DNA of 24,536 nt, taken from the IMG/VR virus record IMGVR_UViG_3300002514_000236, positions 1-24,536 of that record, one strand, 5' to 3'. Positions 15,292 to 21,249 of this stretch are shown piece after piece (position 1 is the stretch's first letter; the number at the start of each line of letters is the position of its first letter). The position numbers were made by a program, and so were the translations under genes. The notes under the pieces were generated by a model. That model had not been told where the DNA came from, did no database searches, and saw only the letters and a program-made list of their open reading frames with translations. Origin of the DNA: a virus.

Positions 15292-15316
15292 TGCAAATAT
15301 AATACTTTTTTTTAAT
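15292..15316 (-). promoter_or_regulatory. Promoter for the candidate small RNA
   Basis: TATATTTG at 15301-15294 on the minus strand matches TAnnTTTG. An ATTAAAAAAAA tract starts exactly 15 nt upstream, as at the sigma-like gene promoter, and both are followed by CA. Predicted initiation is about 5-7 nt downstream, near 15288, at the first paired stem. No -33 TTTG is seen. Confidence 0.65.
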
Positions 15317-15382
15317 TAATAGCTTTTTTTCTTGTTTTAATTGTTTTAATTGTCTATTTTTGACATAACTTTTTAATTAATT

Positions 15383-15425
15383 AAGCCCTTTATATTGTTT
15401 TGCTGACATTAGAGGGCTTTTTTTT
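15383..15425. terminator. Hairpin after the 105-residue gene; terminator-like on the plus strand
   Basis: AAGCCCT (15383-15389) and AGGGCTT (15413-15419) form a 7-bp stem with a 23-nt loop. The plus strand continues with T residues (15418-15425), so as a rho-independent terminator it fits plus-strand transcripts best. For the minus-strand gene ending at 15424 the hairpin has no T-run, so it could be only a weak stop or a processing site. Confidence 0.4.
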
Positions 15426-15741
15426 ATGCGTGTTTAAAGTGTGAATTTAATACTTGTTTCTCTCCCCTCCATTCCGAACACATACCTAAAGAATTAATAC
15501 ACTCTTCTAAATCAATATTACCTCCTAAATTATTCTCTAAATAATCTTCATAAGAGTAATAATCATATTTTTCGCCTTCTACTATTTCTTGTATTGTAAA
15601 TGTAGGCTTACAATAAAATAACATAAATAAAGCGTAATTTATTAAATTCGATTTATTTTCTGTATTAGCTTCTATTAAATCGTTTATTTTTTTAGTAGTT
15701 CTAAATGATATTAATTTTATTTTTTTTTCTGTTGTTTTCAT
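15424..15741 (-). CDS. Hypothetical protein with possible ribbon-helix-helix N-terminus
   Basis: The 105-residue protein begins MKTTEKKIKLISFRTTKKINDLI, a basic strand-helix pattern followed by another helix (ENKSNLINYALFMLFYC), which fits a ribbon-helix-helix DNA-binding domain. The C-terminal half is acidic and aromatic (GEKYDYYSYEDYLENNLGG). The start has the A-rich leader shared by other early genes (AAAACAAAATGAAAAC). It follows the IbrA-like gene and a 54-residue ORF, and precedes the small RNA. It could repress early genes, but no direct evidence supports this. Confidence 0.5.
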   Translation of the reverse strand: MKTTEKKIKLISFRTTKKINDLIEANTENKSNLINYALFMLFYCKPTFTIQEIVEGEKYDYYSYEDYLENNLGGNIDLEECINSLGMCSEWRGEKQVLNSHFKHA

Positions 15742-15752
15742 TTTGTTTTATT

Positions 15753-15917
15753 TTATTTTGTTTTTAAGTCTTTTAAATCGTGTTTATCAATATATTCTTT
15801 TATTGCTTGGCTCATTTGATAACCTACAGTTAAACCATTTTTATATTTATTTAATTTCAAAAGTCTCATTTCTTCCTTTAGCATTTCTATTCTGGTGTTT
15901 ATTATTTCTCTATTCAT
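15753..15917 (-). CDS. Small hypothetical protein
   Basis: A complete frame of 54 residues from ATG 15917 to TAA, MNREIINTRIEMLKEEMRLL..., is helical and charged (NKYKNGLTVGYQMSQAI, ending KHDLKDLKTK). It has an A-rich leader (AAACTAAATAAAATG) and lies 26 bp downstream of the IbrA-like gene and 11 bp before the next. Coding is supported by spacing and leader. I do not recognise a family. Confidence 0.5.
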   Translation of the reverse strand: MNREIINTRIEMLKEEMRLLKLNKYKNGLTVGYQMSQAIKEYIDKHDLKDLKTK

Positions 15918-15943
15918 TTTATTTAGTTTTAGTTATTATATAT

Positions 15944-17152
15944 TTAAAGTTCTGCTTCAATTTTTCTTTTAAGTTTTATGGATTTATATTTTTCATAGGC
16001 TTCTGATTTAGGTTGCGTTTGTCCAAGACCTTTACAATAATAATCATTTCTTAATATACATCTTGTCATACGTTTCCAAGAAGGAGCCCAACATTTAACC
16101 TCTAATATATGAGGGGCTTCATCTGGTATAGTTTTATAACCTCTTTGAAGCCATCCAGCTATAAATTTTTCAAATCTTTGCTTATAATTATTTTGAGTTT
16201 TTTTAGGTAAAGATTTTAATAAAAAATTCGTATAACTTTGCCAAGTATGATTTTTAGGCTTATCAATAAAAGTATTTCCATTAATACTACCACGTTCTTT
16301 AACATATAAAGCACCAGAATTAACACCGCTTACTCTATTTATTAATTTATACCAAGTCATTGGTTCTAAAATATGATAAAGCCATAATCCTTTTTTCTGG
16401 TCATCTCCATAAGGTTGGCAAAGTCTTTGGTCTCCAAATTTAACCCCAGCCTTAGTCATTAAATCATATACTTTATTATGAGGTAAATGATTGTTTTTTA
16501 AATGAAAAATCCAAATATCTTCTGTTCTCCAATCATAAATAGGATAAACATTATATAAATTTTTATTTAATTTAGTAGTCCATTTATAATTTTTATGAAT
16601 TAATCCCTTTTTTTCAGATGTTATTGCTCTATATCTATGTAAACTTTCATCAGAACGAATACCTATAAAAGCAGCACATTTTTTTTCTTGAGAATACCAT
16701 TCTCCAAATATAACCATCAATTCTTCAAATTCCATTTTAGGAACATAAAAATCATATTGAGATAAATCACTAGCTAATTTAGGTTTATTTCTTACCCATA
16801 AATCTTTCTTACTTTCATCCCAACAAATCCATTTAGGCTCAAAATCAGATACTGCATTTCTCAAAAGCAATTCGCCACAAAACCAGTGTAATTCTATTTG
16901 CTCTGAATACATTTCAATTATTTCTTCTATATGTTCAATTGTTGAATTATATTGCGCTTCTAAATCAATAATTAATAAACCTACTTTTTTATTTCTTTTT
17001 TTCGCTTCATCTAAAACTAAATGCGTCATAACAGTTGAATCTTTACCACCGCTAAAACTTATATAAATTCTCTCAAAGTCATCAAAAATTCTACTAATTC
17101 TACTTCTTGAAGCGTCCAAAACTGATATATTTAATTCTCTTTTTTTACTCAT
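15944..17152 (-). CDS. ibrA: IbrA-like DUF3440 PAPS reductase-family protein
   Basis: The 402-residue protein has the PP-loop SFSGGKDSTVM at 32-42 (SGGKDS), the signature of adenine nucleotide alpha hydrolases such as PAPS reductase and ATP sulfurylase. Its body carries the DUF3440 pattern: RLCQPYGDDQKKGLWLYHI, MTWYKLINRVSGVNSGALY, IPDEAPHILEV and DYYCKGLGQTQPKSEAY. IbrA of E. coli, in this family, works with IbrB to regulate immunoglobulin-binding genes; the true reaction is unknown but an adenylated intermediate is expected. It ends 2 bp before the IbrB-like gene begins in map coordinates, so the two are one operon. It lacks the C-terminal cysteine motif of assimilatory PAPS reductases as far as I can see. 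A DNA-modification or regulatory role is inferred. Confidence 0.9.
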   Translation of the reverse strand: MSKKRELNISVLDASRSRISRIFDDFERIYISFSGGKDSTVMTHLVLDEAKKRNKKVGLLIIDLEAQYNSTIEHIEEIIEMYSEQIELHWFCGELLLRNAVSDFEPKWICWDESKKDLWVRNKPKLASDLSQYDFYVPKMEFEELMVIFGEWYSQEKKCAAFIGIRSDESLHRYRAITSEKKGLIHKNYKWTTKLNKNLYNVYPIYDWRTEDIWIFHLKNNHLPHNKVYDLMTKAGVKFGDQRLCQPYGDDQKKGLWLYHILEPMTWYKLINRVSGVNSGALYVKERGSINGNTFIDKPKNHTWQSYTNFLLKSLPKKTQNNYKQRFEKFIAGWLQRGYKTIPDEAPHILEVKCWAPSWKRMTRCILRNDYYCKGLGQTQPKSEAYEKYKSIKLKRKIEAEL

Positions 17153-17154
17153 AA

Positions 17155-18285
17155 TTAATATAATTCTATTTGTTTTCCAATATTTAAAGCGCTATTCATT
17201 TCAACTTCTGGCATTTTGTTATTTAACAGCCATATATTTAGATACTTTAAAGCTATTTCATTAGCTATTTTCCTTTCCTTTTCATCTATTTTAAACCAAG
17301 CACCTGAATATTTTGAAGGAACGCCACTGTCATAACAAACAGACGCTTGTCCTAACCACGCTATTCTATTCATACTTACATTAGTTAAATAATGTTCACA
17401 AGAATATTTCCAATTAGATATTACTCCATTTAAAGCATTAGCAAATCTTACTTTATTAGTTAATACATCTATAAAAATTGCCTCACATTCTTCGTGACTT
17501 TTATCTTTAATAGAGTTTTCATAAAAACCAGACGGATAGCACTCCCACTTATCAAATGTATGAAAAATTCTATTAGGGTCATTTGTGTTTCCAGCACGAT
17601 ATTGAGCAATTTCTAAAGGCAATAATTTATCGTGAGTAGGGATATAATTTTCGTTTGATTCTTCTGAAATCCACGCTCTATTAAAATCTTTATCAGAAAA
17701 TAAATGCTCTAATCCTGAAACTTGACATAGTCTTAAAACTTCTTCTTCATCCATTCCTAATTGTTTAGATATTCTTTTATTACTCCAATTCCTGTTTTTT
17801 AATTCTATTACTATTTCGCTCATTGCATCAACTTGATGTTTACCTCTTGCTCTATTATGTCTTATTGTTGAAGCTATTCTGTCATTTTTGCTTGACTGTT
17901 CTTTTCTTATATTTACAACAGGTAAATAACCTTTTATTCTTTTGTTAATAATTTTAGATTCTTTACCAACTCTATTTCTATGAAATCCATCAATAACCTC
18001 AATTTTATCTTTTTCAAAATTATTCCAAGTAACTATAGGTTGCGTATAGCCATCATTCATTATAGAAACTTCCAAAAGTTCCATTTCTGGAGGGGCTACT
18101 TTATTTGGATTATAATCGTTTGCTACTATTTCATCACTTTTTACCCATTTTACAAAATCTACAGGCTCATTTTTAAAAGGGCTGTTTTCGTGTAAAAAAA
18201 ATTTTAATTCATTTGTAAAATTCACTTTTTCATCAAAATTCAAATCTTTTAATTTTTCTTTTATTATTAATTTTATTTTTTTCAT
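17155..18285 (-). CDS. ibrB: IbrB-like ParB/Srx-fold protein with HTH
   Basis: The 376-residue protein has a ParB-like N-terminal domain: PVDFVKWVKSDEIVANDYNPN, a later EVIDGFHRNRVG (Asp99 to Arg103) that takes the place of the ParB/sulfiredoxin phosphate loop (FGGCHR in sulfiredoxin; the Cys is a Phe here), and STIRHNRARGKHQVDAMS at 139-156. A helix-turn-helix follows (NWSNKRISKQLGMDEEEVLRL). The C-terminal half is unfamiliar. In Bacteroidota and Proteobacteria such proteins occur beside DUF3440 proteins (IbrA/IbrB). ParB folds bind and hydrolyse CTP, but this sequence lacks the canonical GERR box, so its nucleotide chemistry is open. The gene lies upstream of the DUF3440 gene and after the 80-residue HTH gene. 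Confidence 0.85.
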   Translation of the reverse strand: MKKIKLIIKEKLKDLNFDEKVNFTNELKFFLHENSPFKNEPVDFVKWVKSDEIVANDYNPNKVAPPEMELLEVSIMNDGYTQPIVTWNNFEKDKIEVIDGFHRNRVGKESKIINKRIKGYLPVVNIRKEQSSKNDRIASTIRHNRARGKHQVDAMSEIVIELKNRNWSNKRISKQLGMDEEEVLRLCQVSGLEHLFSDKDFNRAWISEESNENYIPTHDKLLPLEIAQYRAGNTNDPNRIFHTFDKWECYPSGFYENSIKDKSHEECEAIFIDVLTNKVRFANALNGVISNWKYSCEHYLTNVSMNRIAWLGQASVCYDSGVPSKYSGAWFKIDEKERKIANEIALKYLNIWLLNNKMPEVEMNSALNIGKQIELY

Positions 18286-18290
18286 TTTGT

Positions 18291-18533
18291 TTATTTTAAA
18301 TTATTATATATTTTCTTTTCTGAAGGACTTAAATCCTTGTAAGTTGTTTTATCTCCATTTAATAAATAGTCTTCTGAGCTGCTATAAATCTTATTATCTT
18401 CTACTATTTTTTCAGTTTCCCATACTTCAAAGATTATATTATTTACGTCTTTTCGCTTCATTTTCATTATCTTTCCTATTTTTTTAATAGAAGTGCCCTC
18501 AATTAAGAGGGCTTTAATAATCTTAGCTTTCAA
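18291..18533 (-). CDS. Small HTH-like protein, TTG start overlapping the SSB stop
   Basis: The frame opens at TTG 18533, in the TTTTGA that also ends the SSB-like gene. The 80-residue product has a helix-turn-helix-like segment (GTSIKKIGKIMKMKRKDVNNI, residues 13-33), then an acidic and Ser-rich C-terminus (YSSSEDYLLNGDKTTYKDL). It precedes the IbrB-like gene by 5 bp, so it may regulate or work with that pair. Alternative starts at residues 23 or 25 would lose the helix-turn-helix. The family is not recognised. Confidence 0.5.
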   Translation of the reverse strand: MKAKIIKALLIEGTSIKKIGKIMKMKRKDVNNIIFEVWETEKIVEDNKIYSSSEDYLLNGDKTTYKDLSPSEKKIYNNLK

Positions 18534-18898
18534 AACGGTAAATCGTCTTCTGATTTAACTTCTTTAACTTCTTTAACTTCTTTTACTTCAGGTTTATACT
18601 GGTTTATACTTATATGTACATCTTTACCAAACGTATCAGCTTCATCTAATAAGTTAATATTCAATTTTAAAAACTTATGTCCTCCATATTCTTGGACGTG
18701 GTCTTTAAATTTAGCTAAATTAATTGTTGCAGTAATCCAGTTTTCACTTCTTTTTTTACCGCTTCCGCAGTAGATTTTTTTATTCTCCATTGTTTGTTTT
18801 TTTTGTGCGAACTTAAAAACCTGTTCGCTTAAGGCTTGTTCCTTTTGGAACTCAAAATTGTCTTTAAAAAATTTATATTGCATTATCTTTTCTTTCAT
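18530..18898 (-). CDS. ssb: Single-stranded DNA-binding protein-like
   Basis: The 122-residue protein contains a small OB-like segment (IYCGSGKKRSENWITATINL ... GGHKFLKLNINLLDEADTFGK) and ends in EDDLPF, the acidic Phe-ending tail of SSB proteins that recruits partners. Between them is a low-complexity linker of four EVK units. The start is uncertain: ATG 18898 adds 36 residues, while ATG 18790 (MENKKIYCGSG) has an A-rich leader typical of this phage and gives an 86-residue protein more like its relatives. SSB probably protects single strands made by the RecE-like nuclease and supports the annealing and replication proteins. It belongs to the recombination block. Confidence 0.7.
   Translation of the reverse strand: MKEKIMQYKFFKDNFEFQKEQALSEQVFKFAQKKQTMENKKIYCGSGKKRSENWITATINLAKFKDHVQEYGGHKFLKLNINLLDEADTFGKDVHISINQYKPEVKEVKEVKEVKSEDDLPF
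18554..18610. repeat. Tandem repeats in the SSB linker
   Basis: TTTAACTTC occurs at 18554, 18563 and 18572, with TTTTACTTC at 18581: a 9-bp tandem repeat coding for EVK units. Directly after it GGTTTATACT is repeated twice (18591-18610). Both are inside the SSB-like gene, so the protein tail length may vary between strains. Confidence 0.7.
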
Positions 18899-18899
18899 A

Positions 18900-18929
18900 T
18901 ACTACGCTTTACTACGCCTTTTACTACGC
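18900..18929. repeat. Triplicate TACTACGC motif upstream of the SSB-like gene
   Basis: TACTACGC occurs at 18900, 18910 and 18922, between the nuclease stop and the SSB-like gene. On the coding strand this reads GCGTAGTA three times, GC-richer than the AT-rich surroundings. The spacing suggests a regulatory protein site, but no family was identified. It lies just upstream of the 18898 start. Confidence 0.55.
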
Positions 18930-18935
18930 CTCAGT

Positions 18936-19619
18936 TTATATCTCTATAATTCCATCATAATAACTTTCTTTTTCTCCGTCCCATTCTTTGTATTTTTCTG
19001 TTAAATTTATATACTTATTTCTTCCTTGTAGAAGCATACTATTACTAAACTTATAAACCTGAACGTTAAACGCTCCAGACTTTTCAATTGCTATAATGTA
19101 AAAGTCTTTGTCAGGAAAACACTCAAGATACATAGCTGCCTGCATTTTGTAATCGTTATAAGTTATATCTCTTTGAAATTTATCTCCAGCATCTGTAGTT
19201 GTTTTTATATCGGCTATAAAAGTGTCTCCTACCATATCAACAAAACCTTTAAACTCTATTCCTTGAGACTTCCAAGTAATTAATTTTTCTGTTTGGCTTG
19301 TTCTCATTAATAAGTCCATAAAAGTCTTATTATTTTTTGATTGCTCAACTACATAATTAGCAATATCATATTCTTTTATAGTCACTAACTCTTTGCCTTC
19401 ATTTTCAACTTTAAAACCCTCCCAGACTTTGCCCCTTCGTGTTCCTTCAAATACTGCGTAATCATTATCGAAATCATCAGGCTCTAGAATTATTTTATGT
19501 ATTAAACTGCCTAACATCATAGCGGATGTTGGTTCGAATTTCTTACTCCAGTATCTAAGTAAATGATTAGGACTTTTTCCAAAGGCACTTAATGCCGAAT
19601 AACTTAATCTCTTTTTCAT
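18936..19619 (-). CDS. RecE-like PD-(D/E)XK exonuclease (DUF3799)
   Basis: The 227-residue protein has the DUF3799/RecE-type signature. LGSLIHKIILEPDDF has His41; the catalytic core is FKGFVDMVGDTFIADIKTT with Asp128, Asp137 and Lys139; and YKMQAAMY at 157-164 is the QxxxY element that follows. The family trims 5' strands to produce 3' tails for annealing. With the SSB-like and annealing-like genes nearby it makes a phage recombination module. Its start overlaps the stop of the winged-helix gene as ATGA. The N-terminus (MKKRLSYSALSAFGKSPNHLL) is the usual start of this family. No extra domain is fused. Confidence 0.85.
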   Translation of the reverse strand: MKKRLSYSALSAFGKSPNHLLRYWSKKFEPTSAMMLGSLIHKIILEPDDFDNDYAVFEGTRRGKVWEGFKVENEGKELVTIKEYDIANYVVEQSKNNKTFMDLLMRTSQTEKLITWKSQGIEFKGFVDMVGDTFIADIKTTTDAGDKFQRDITYNDYKMQAAMYLECFPDKDFYIIAIEKSGAFNVQVYKFSNSMLLQGRNKYINLTEKYKEWDGEKESYYDGIIEI

Positions 19620-19999
19620 ACTATATAATTTTTATATTTTTCTAATACTACTTTTAAATCTTCTCTAATGTTTAACTCTTGCCCCTTTTTAAGCCACGTA
19701 ACGACCTTTTCTTGTTCTCTAGAGTTTCTATAATGTTCCACCATTTCAGAGTCTAAGACTGCTTCATATTGTGAATAATGTTTGCCTTCTATATTACAAT
19801 TTCCTACAACTTTAATTAATCCTAAGTCTTGAAGGTGTGAAATTCTACTTGTTAAAGTCTGATGGCTTATACCTGTTTGTCTTAATTCATAAACTGTAGT
19901 ACTTGGATTGTGGTTAATCCAGTGTAATACCTTTTCGTTATTGCTTTTTAAAAAGCCGTTTTTTACGTTCTTAATGTATTGTTTTGTTCTTGCTTTCAT
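19616..19999 (-). CDS. Winged-helix DNA-binding protein
   Basis: The 127-residue protein has an N-terminal winged-helix domain: NNEKVLHWINHNPSTTVYEL, then a recognition region RQTGISHQTLTSRISHLQDL and GLIKVVG, followed by a hairpin (NIEGKHYSQYEAV). A C-terminal helix (EHYRNSREQEKVVTWLKKG) may dimerise. Such proteins regulate phage early genes or join the recombination machinery. Its stop overlaps the nuclease start (ATGA) and its start overlaps the previous stop, showing coupled translation. The target is unknown. Confidence 0.65.
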   Translation of the reverse strand: MKARTKQYIKNVKNGFLKSNNEKVLHWINHNPSTTVYELRQTGISHQTLTSRISHLQDLGLIKVVGNCNIEGKHYSQYEAVLDSEMVEHYRNSREQEKVVTWLKKGQELNIREDLKVVLEKYKNYIV

Positions 20000-20196
20000 A
20001 ATTTATTTATTTTAGTTATTTCTTTTAATAATTCTTTTGCTTTAATAGTTCTTTCATTCATTAATGCAAGTTCTACTTTATTCGTTAATATTTGTGTATC
20101 AGCTTTAATTCTGTTTGTTTTTTTACAAAGTTCTCTGTAAGCATCTTCTAATTGTTTAACGCTTTTTTTTAATAATTTTATTTCTAAGTCTTTCAT
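19996..20196 (-). CDS. Small coiled-coil protein
   Basis: The 66-residue, strongly charged product (MKDLEIKLLKKSVKQLEDAY ... ADTQILTNKVELALMNERTI) is predicted as one coiled coil by heptad pattern. Its start shares a base with the stop of the annealing-like gene (TAATG) and its end overlaps the winged-helix gene (ATGA), so the three are translated together. The role is unknown; it may form a small adaptor in the recombination block. Confidence 0.5.
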   Translation of the reverse strand: MKDLEIKLLKKSVKQLEDAYRELCKKTNRIKADTQILTNKVELALMNERTIKAKELLKEITKINKL

Positions 20197-20546
20197 TATT
20201 GATTGTTTATAGCGTTAATAACTTCATCAGCACTTGCTACTGAGGCATCAATTCCAATTCCTAAATTACCTAGAGCGCGCCCCCAAGCAGACGTTTCGCA
20301 GTTCTCTATAAAAGAAGTCTTATTAATAAAGCTAGAACCTTTTACTTCGTGCGCTATTCCTGAAGCTAATTCTACGCCCTTATCATCTTTAATACTTGCT
20401 CTTATAATTACTCCATTCTCGTTTAGGTGTGTTATTTCACTTGTTAGGCTAAAACTCTTGTATAGCTCTCTAAATGCCTTTAAGCGTTCGTTTACAGTAA
20501 TGTAATCTTTGCCTTTAATGTTGATTGTTTTAATTTGTGTTTTCAT
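20196..20546 (-). CDS. Conserved phage protein, candidate single-strand annealing partner
   Basis: From ATG 20546 (leader AAACAAATAAAATG) the protein has 116 residues; a longer start at 20570 would add 8 residues over the Cys-rich gene. It contains YITVNERLKAFRELYK near the N-terminus and FINKTSFIENCETSAWGRALGNLGIGIDASVAS near residues 75-107, a strong signature I recall from many Bacteroidota and Firmicutes phages. The ETSAWGRALG motif resembles the helix of ERF/Rad52-type annealing proteins, and the operon context with SSB and RecE-like nuclease supports this. Assignment as an annealing protein is inferred; it has no enzyme motif. It may instead be an anti-host protein or part of a complex. 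Confidence 0.6.
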   Translation of the reverse strand: MKTQIKTINIKGKDYITVNERLKAFRELYKSFSLTSEITHLNENGVIIRASIKDDKGVELASGIAHEVKGSSFINKTSFIENCETSAWGRALGNLGIGIDASVASADEVINAINNQ

Positions 20547-20557
20547 TTTATTTGTTT

Positions 20558-20731
20558 TTAGTTTATACATTTACATTCTAATTCTCTACAGTCTTCACAT
20601 TCATCGCACGATGAACAGTAATCTACTGGCTCATCATTCCAGTCATCCCACATTGGGCTATCGCATTTTTTACAATAATCGCAATCTTGCTCGTGATTTT
20701 CAGGATTAAATCTATCGTGTTTATCTCTCAT
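20558..20731 (-). CDS. Cys-rich mini-protein, zinc-ribbon-like
   Basis: A frame of 57 residues from ATG 20731 (MRDKHDRFNPENHEQD...) has CDYCKKCDSPMWDDW and a later CSSCDECEDCRELECKC, many CxxC pairs that should bind one or two zinc ions or an iron-sulfur site. The start overlaps the previous stop as ATGA. The protein is also rich in Asp and Glu. It is too short for general gene finders. The function is unknown; it could be a protein-binding adaptor. Confidence 0.6.
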   Translation of the reverse strand: MRDKHDRFNPENHEQDCDYCKKCDSPMWDDWNDEPVDYCSSCDECEDCRELECKCIN

Positions 20732-20928
20732 TTTAATTCTTTTAATTCTTTTAATATATTCTTTTTATTAGCGTCAATTTCTTTTAAGCAAAAGTATGCT
20801 AAGGTTGGTAAGTCCTTAAATAAGGTTTCTGCTTTAAATATTAACATATTTCCATTACAAGTTTCTATATGAACTTCTCCATTCTCTGAATATAAAGTTG
20901 TTGTTTCGTGTATGTAGGTTGTTTTCAT
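20728..20928 (-). CDS. Small hypothetical protein
   Basis: The 66-residue product MKTTYIHETTTLYSENGEVH... has a strand-rich first half (ETCNGNMLIFKAETLFKDL) and a helical end (FCLKEIDANKKNILKEL). It starts after an AAAACAAAATG leader and its stop overlaps the next gene as ATGA. It lies in the first part of the early operon, downstream of the promoter. The family is not recognised. Confidence 0.55.
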   Translation of the reverse strand: MKTTYIHETTTLYSENGEVHIETCNGNMLIFKAETLFKDLPTLAYFCLKEIDANKKNILKELKELK

Positions 20929-20934
20929 TTTGTT

Positions 20935-21108
20935 TTATTTAGTTTTTAATTTATAAATTCTAAAAGGAATTACTTCAGTATCATTACACGTGTTGCAGCA
21001 TTTGAATTTTTGATTTGCTAAGGGTGCTGGGTTATTACCTTCTCCTTTAAAATATTTATTGCATAATATACATTTTGTCTCTGTCTCATTTTGTTTTGTT
21101 GTTTTCAT
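20935..21108 (-). CDS. Cys-rich mini-protein, first gene of the early operon
   Basis: A 57-residue frame from ATG 21108 (MKTTKQNETETK) has CILCNKYF and FKCCNTCNDTEV, giving two CxxC knuckles typical of a small zinc ribbon. The TAA is at 20935, followed after 6 bp by the next gene. The leader (AACAAACAAAATG) is A-rich, and the promoter at 21132-21163 lies just upstream. Very early, first-in-operon Cys-knuckle proteins are often host-takeover factors in other phages; here that is speculation. Confidence 0.6.
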   Translation of the reverse strand: MKTTKQNETETKCILCNKYFKGEGNNPAPLANQKFKCCNTCNDTEVIPFRIYKLKTK

Positions 21109-21131
21109 TTTGTTTGTTTTTAATTATGGTA

Positions 21132-21163
21132 CAATTATAATACAAATATTTGAGCTGTGCAAG
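21132..21163 (-). promoter_or_regulatory. Early-operon promoter
   Basis: On the minus strand CTTG (21163-21160) and TATAATTG (21139-21132) are spaced 20 nt apart, close to the Bacteroidota TTTG-N19/21-TAnnTTTG pattern with one mismatch in each box. It lies 24 bp upstream of the first early gene and between it and the phosphoesterase gene, so it probably drives the recombination block. A second TTTG lies between the boxes. Confidence 0.5.
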
Positions 21164-21249
21164 TTTTTTTACACTTATTTTTTATTTATTTTTCACTTTA
21201 ATATCTAAACGCTTGAAAATGAACACTTTAGAAAAGTATTTTTTTTTGT

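Noticed and set aside
21164-21249. Terminator after the phosphoesterase gene
   Set aside because: TCTAAA/TTTAGA can pair but the inner bases mismatch and no T-run follows on the coding strand.
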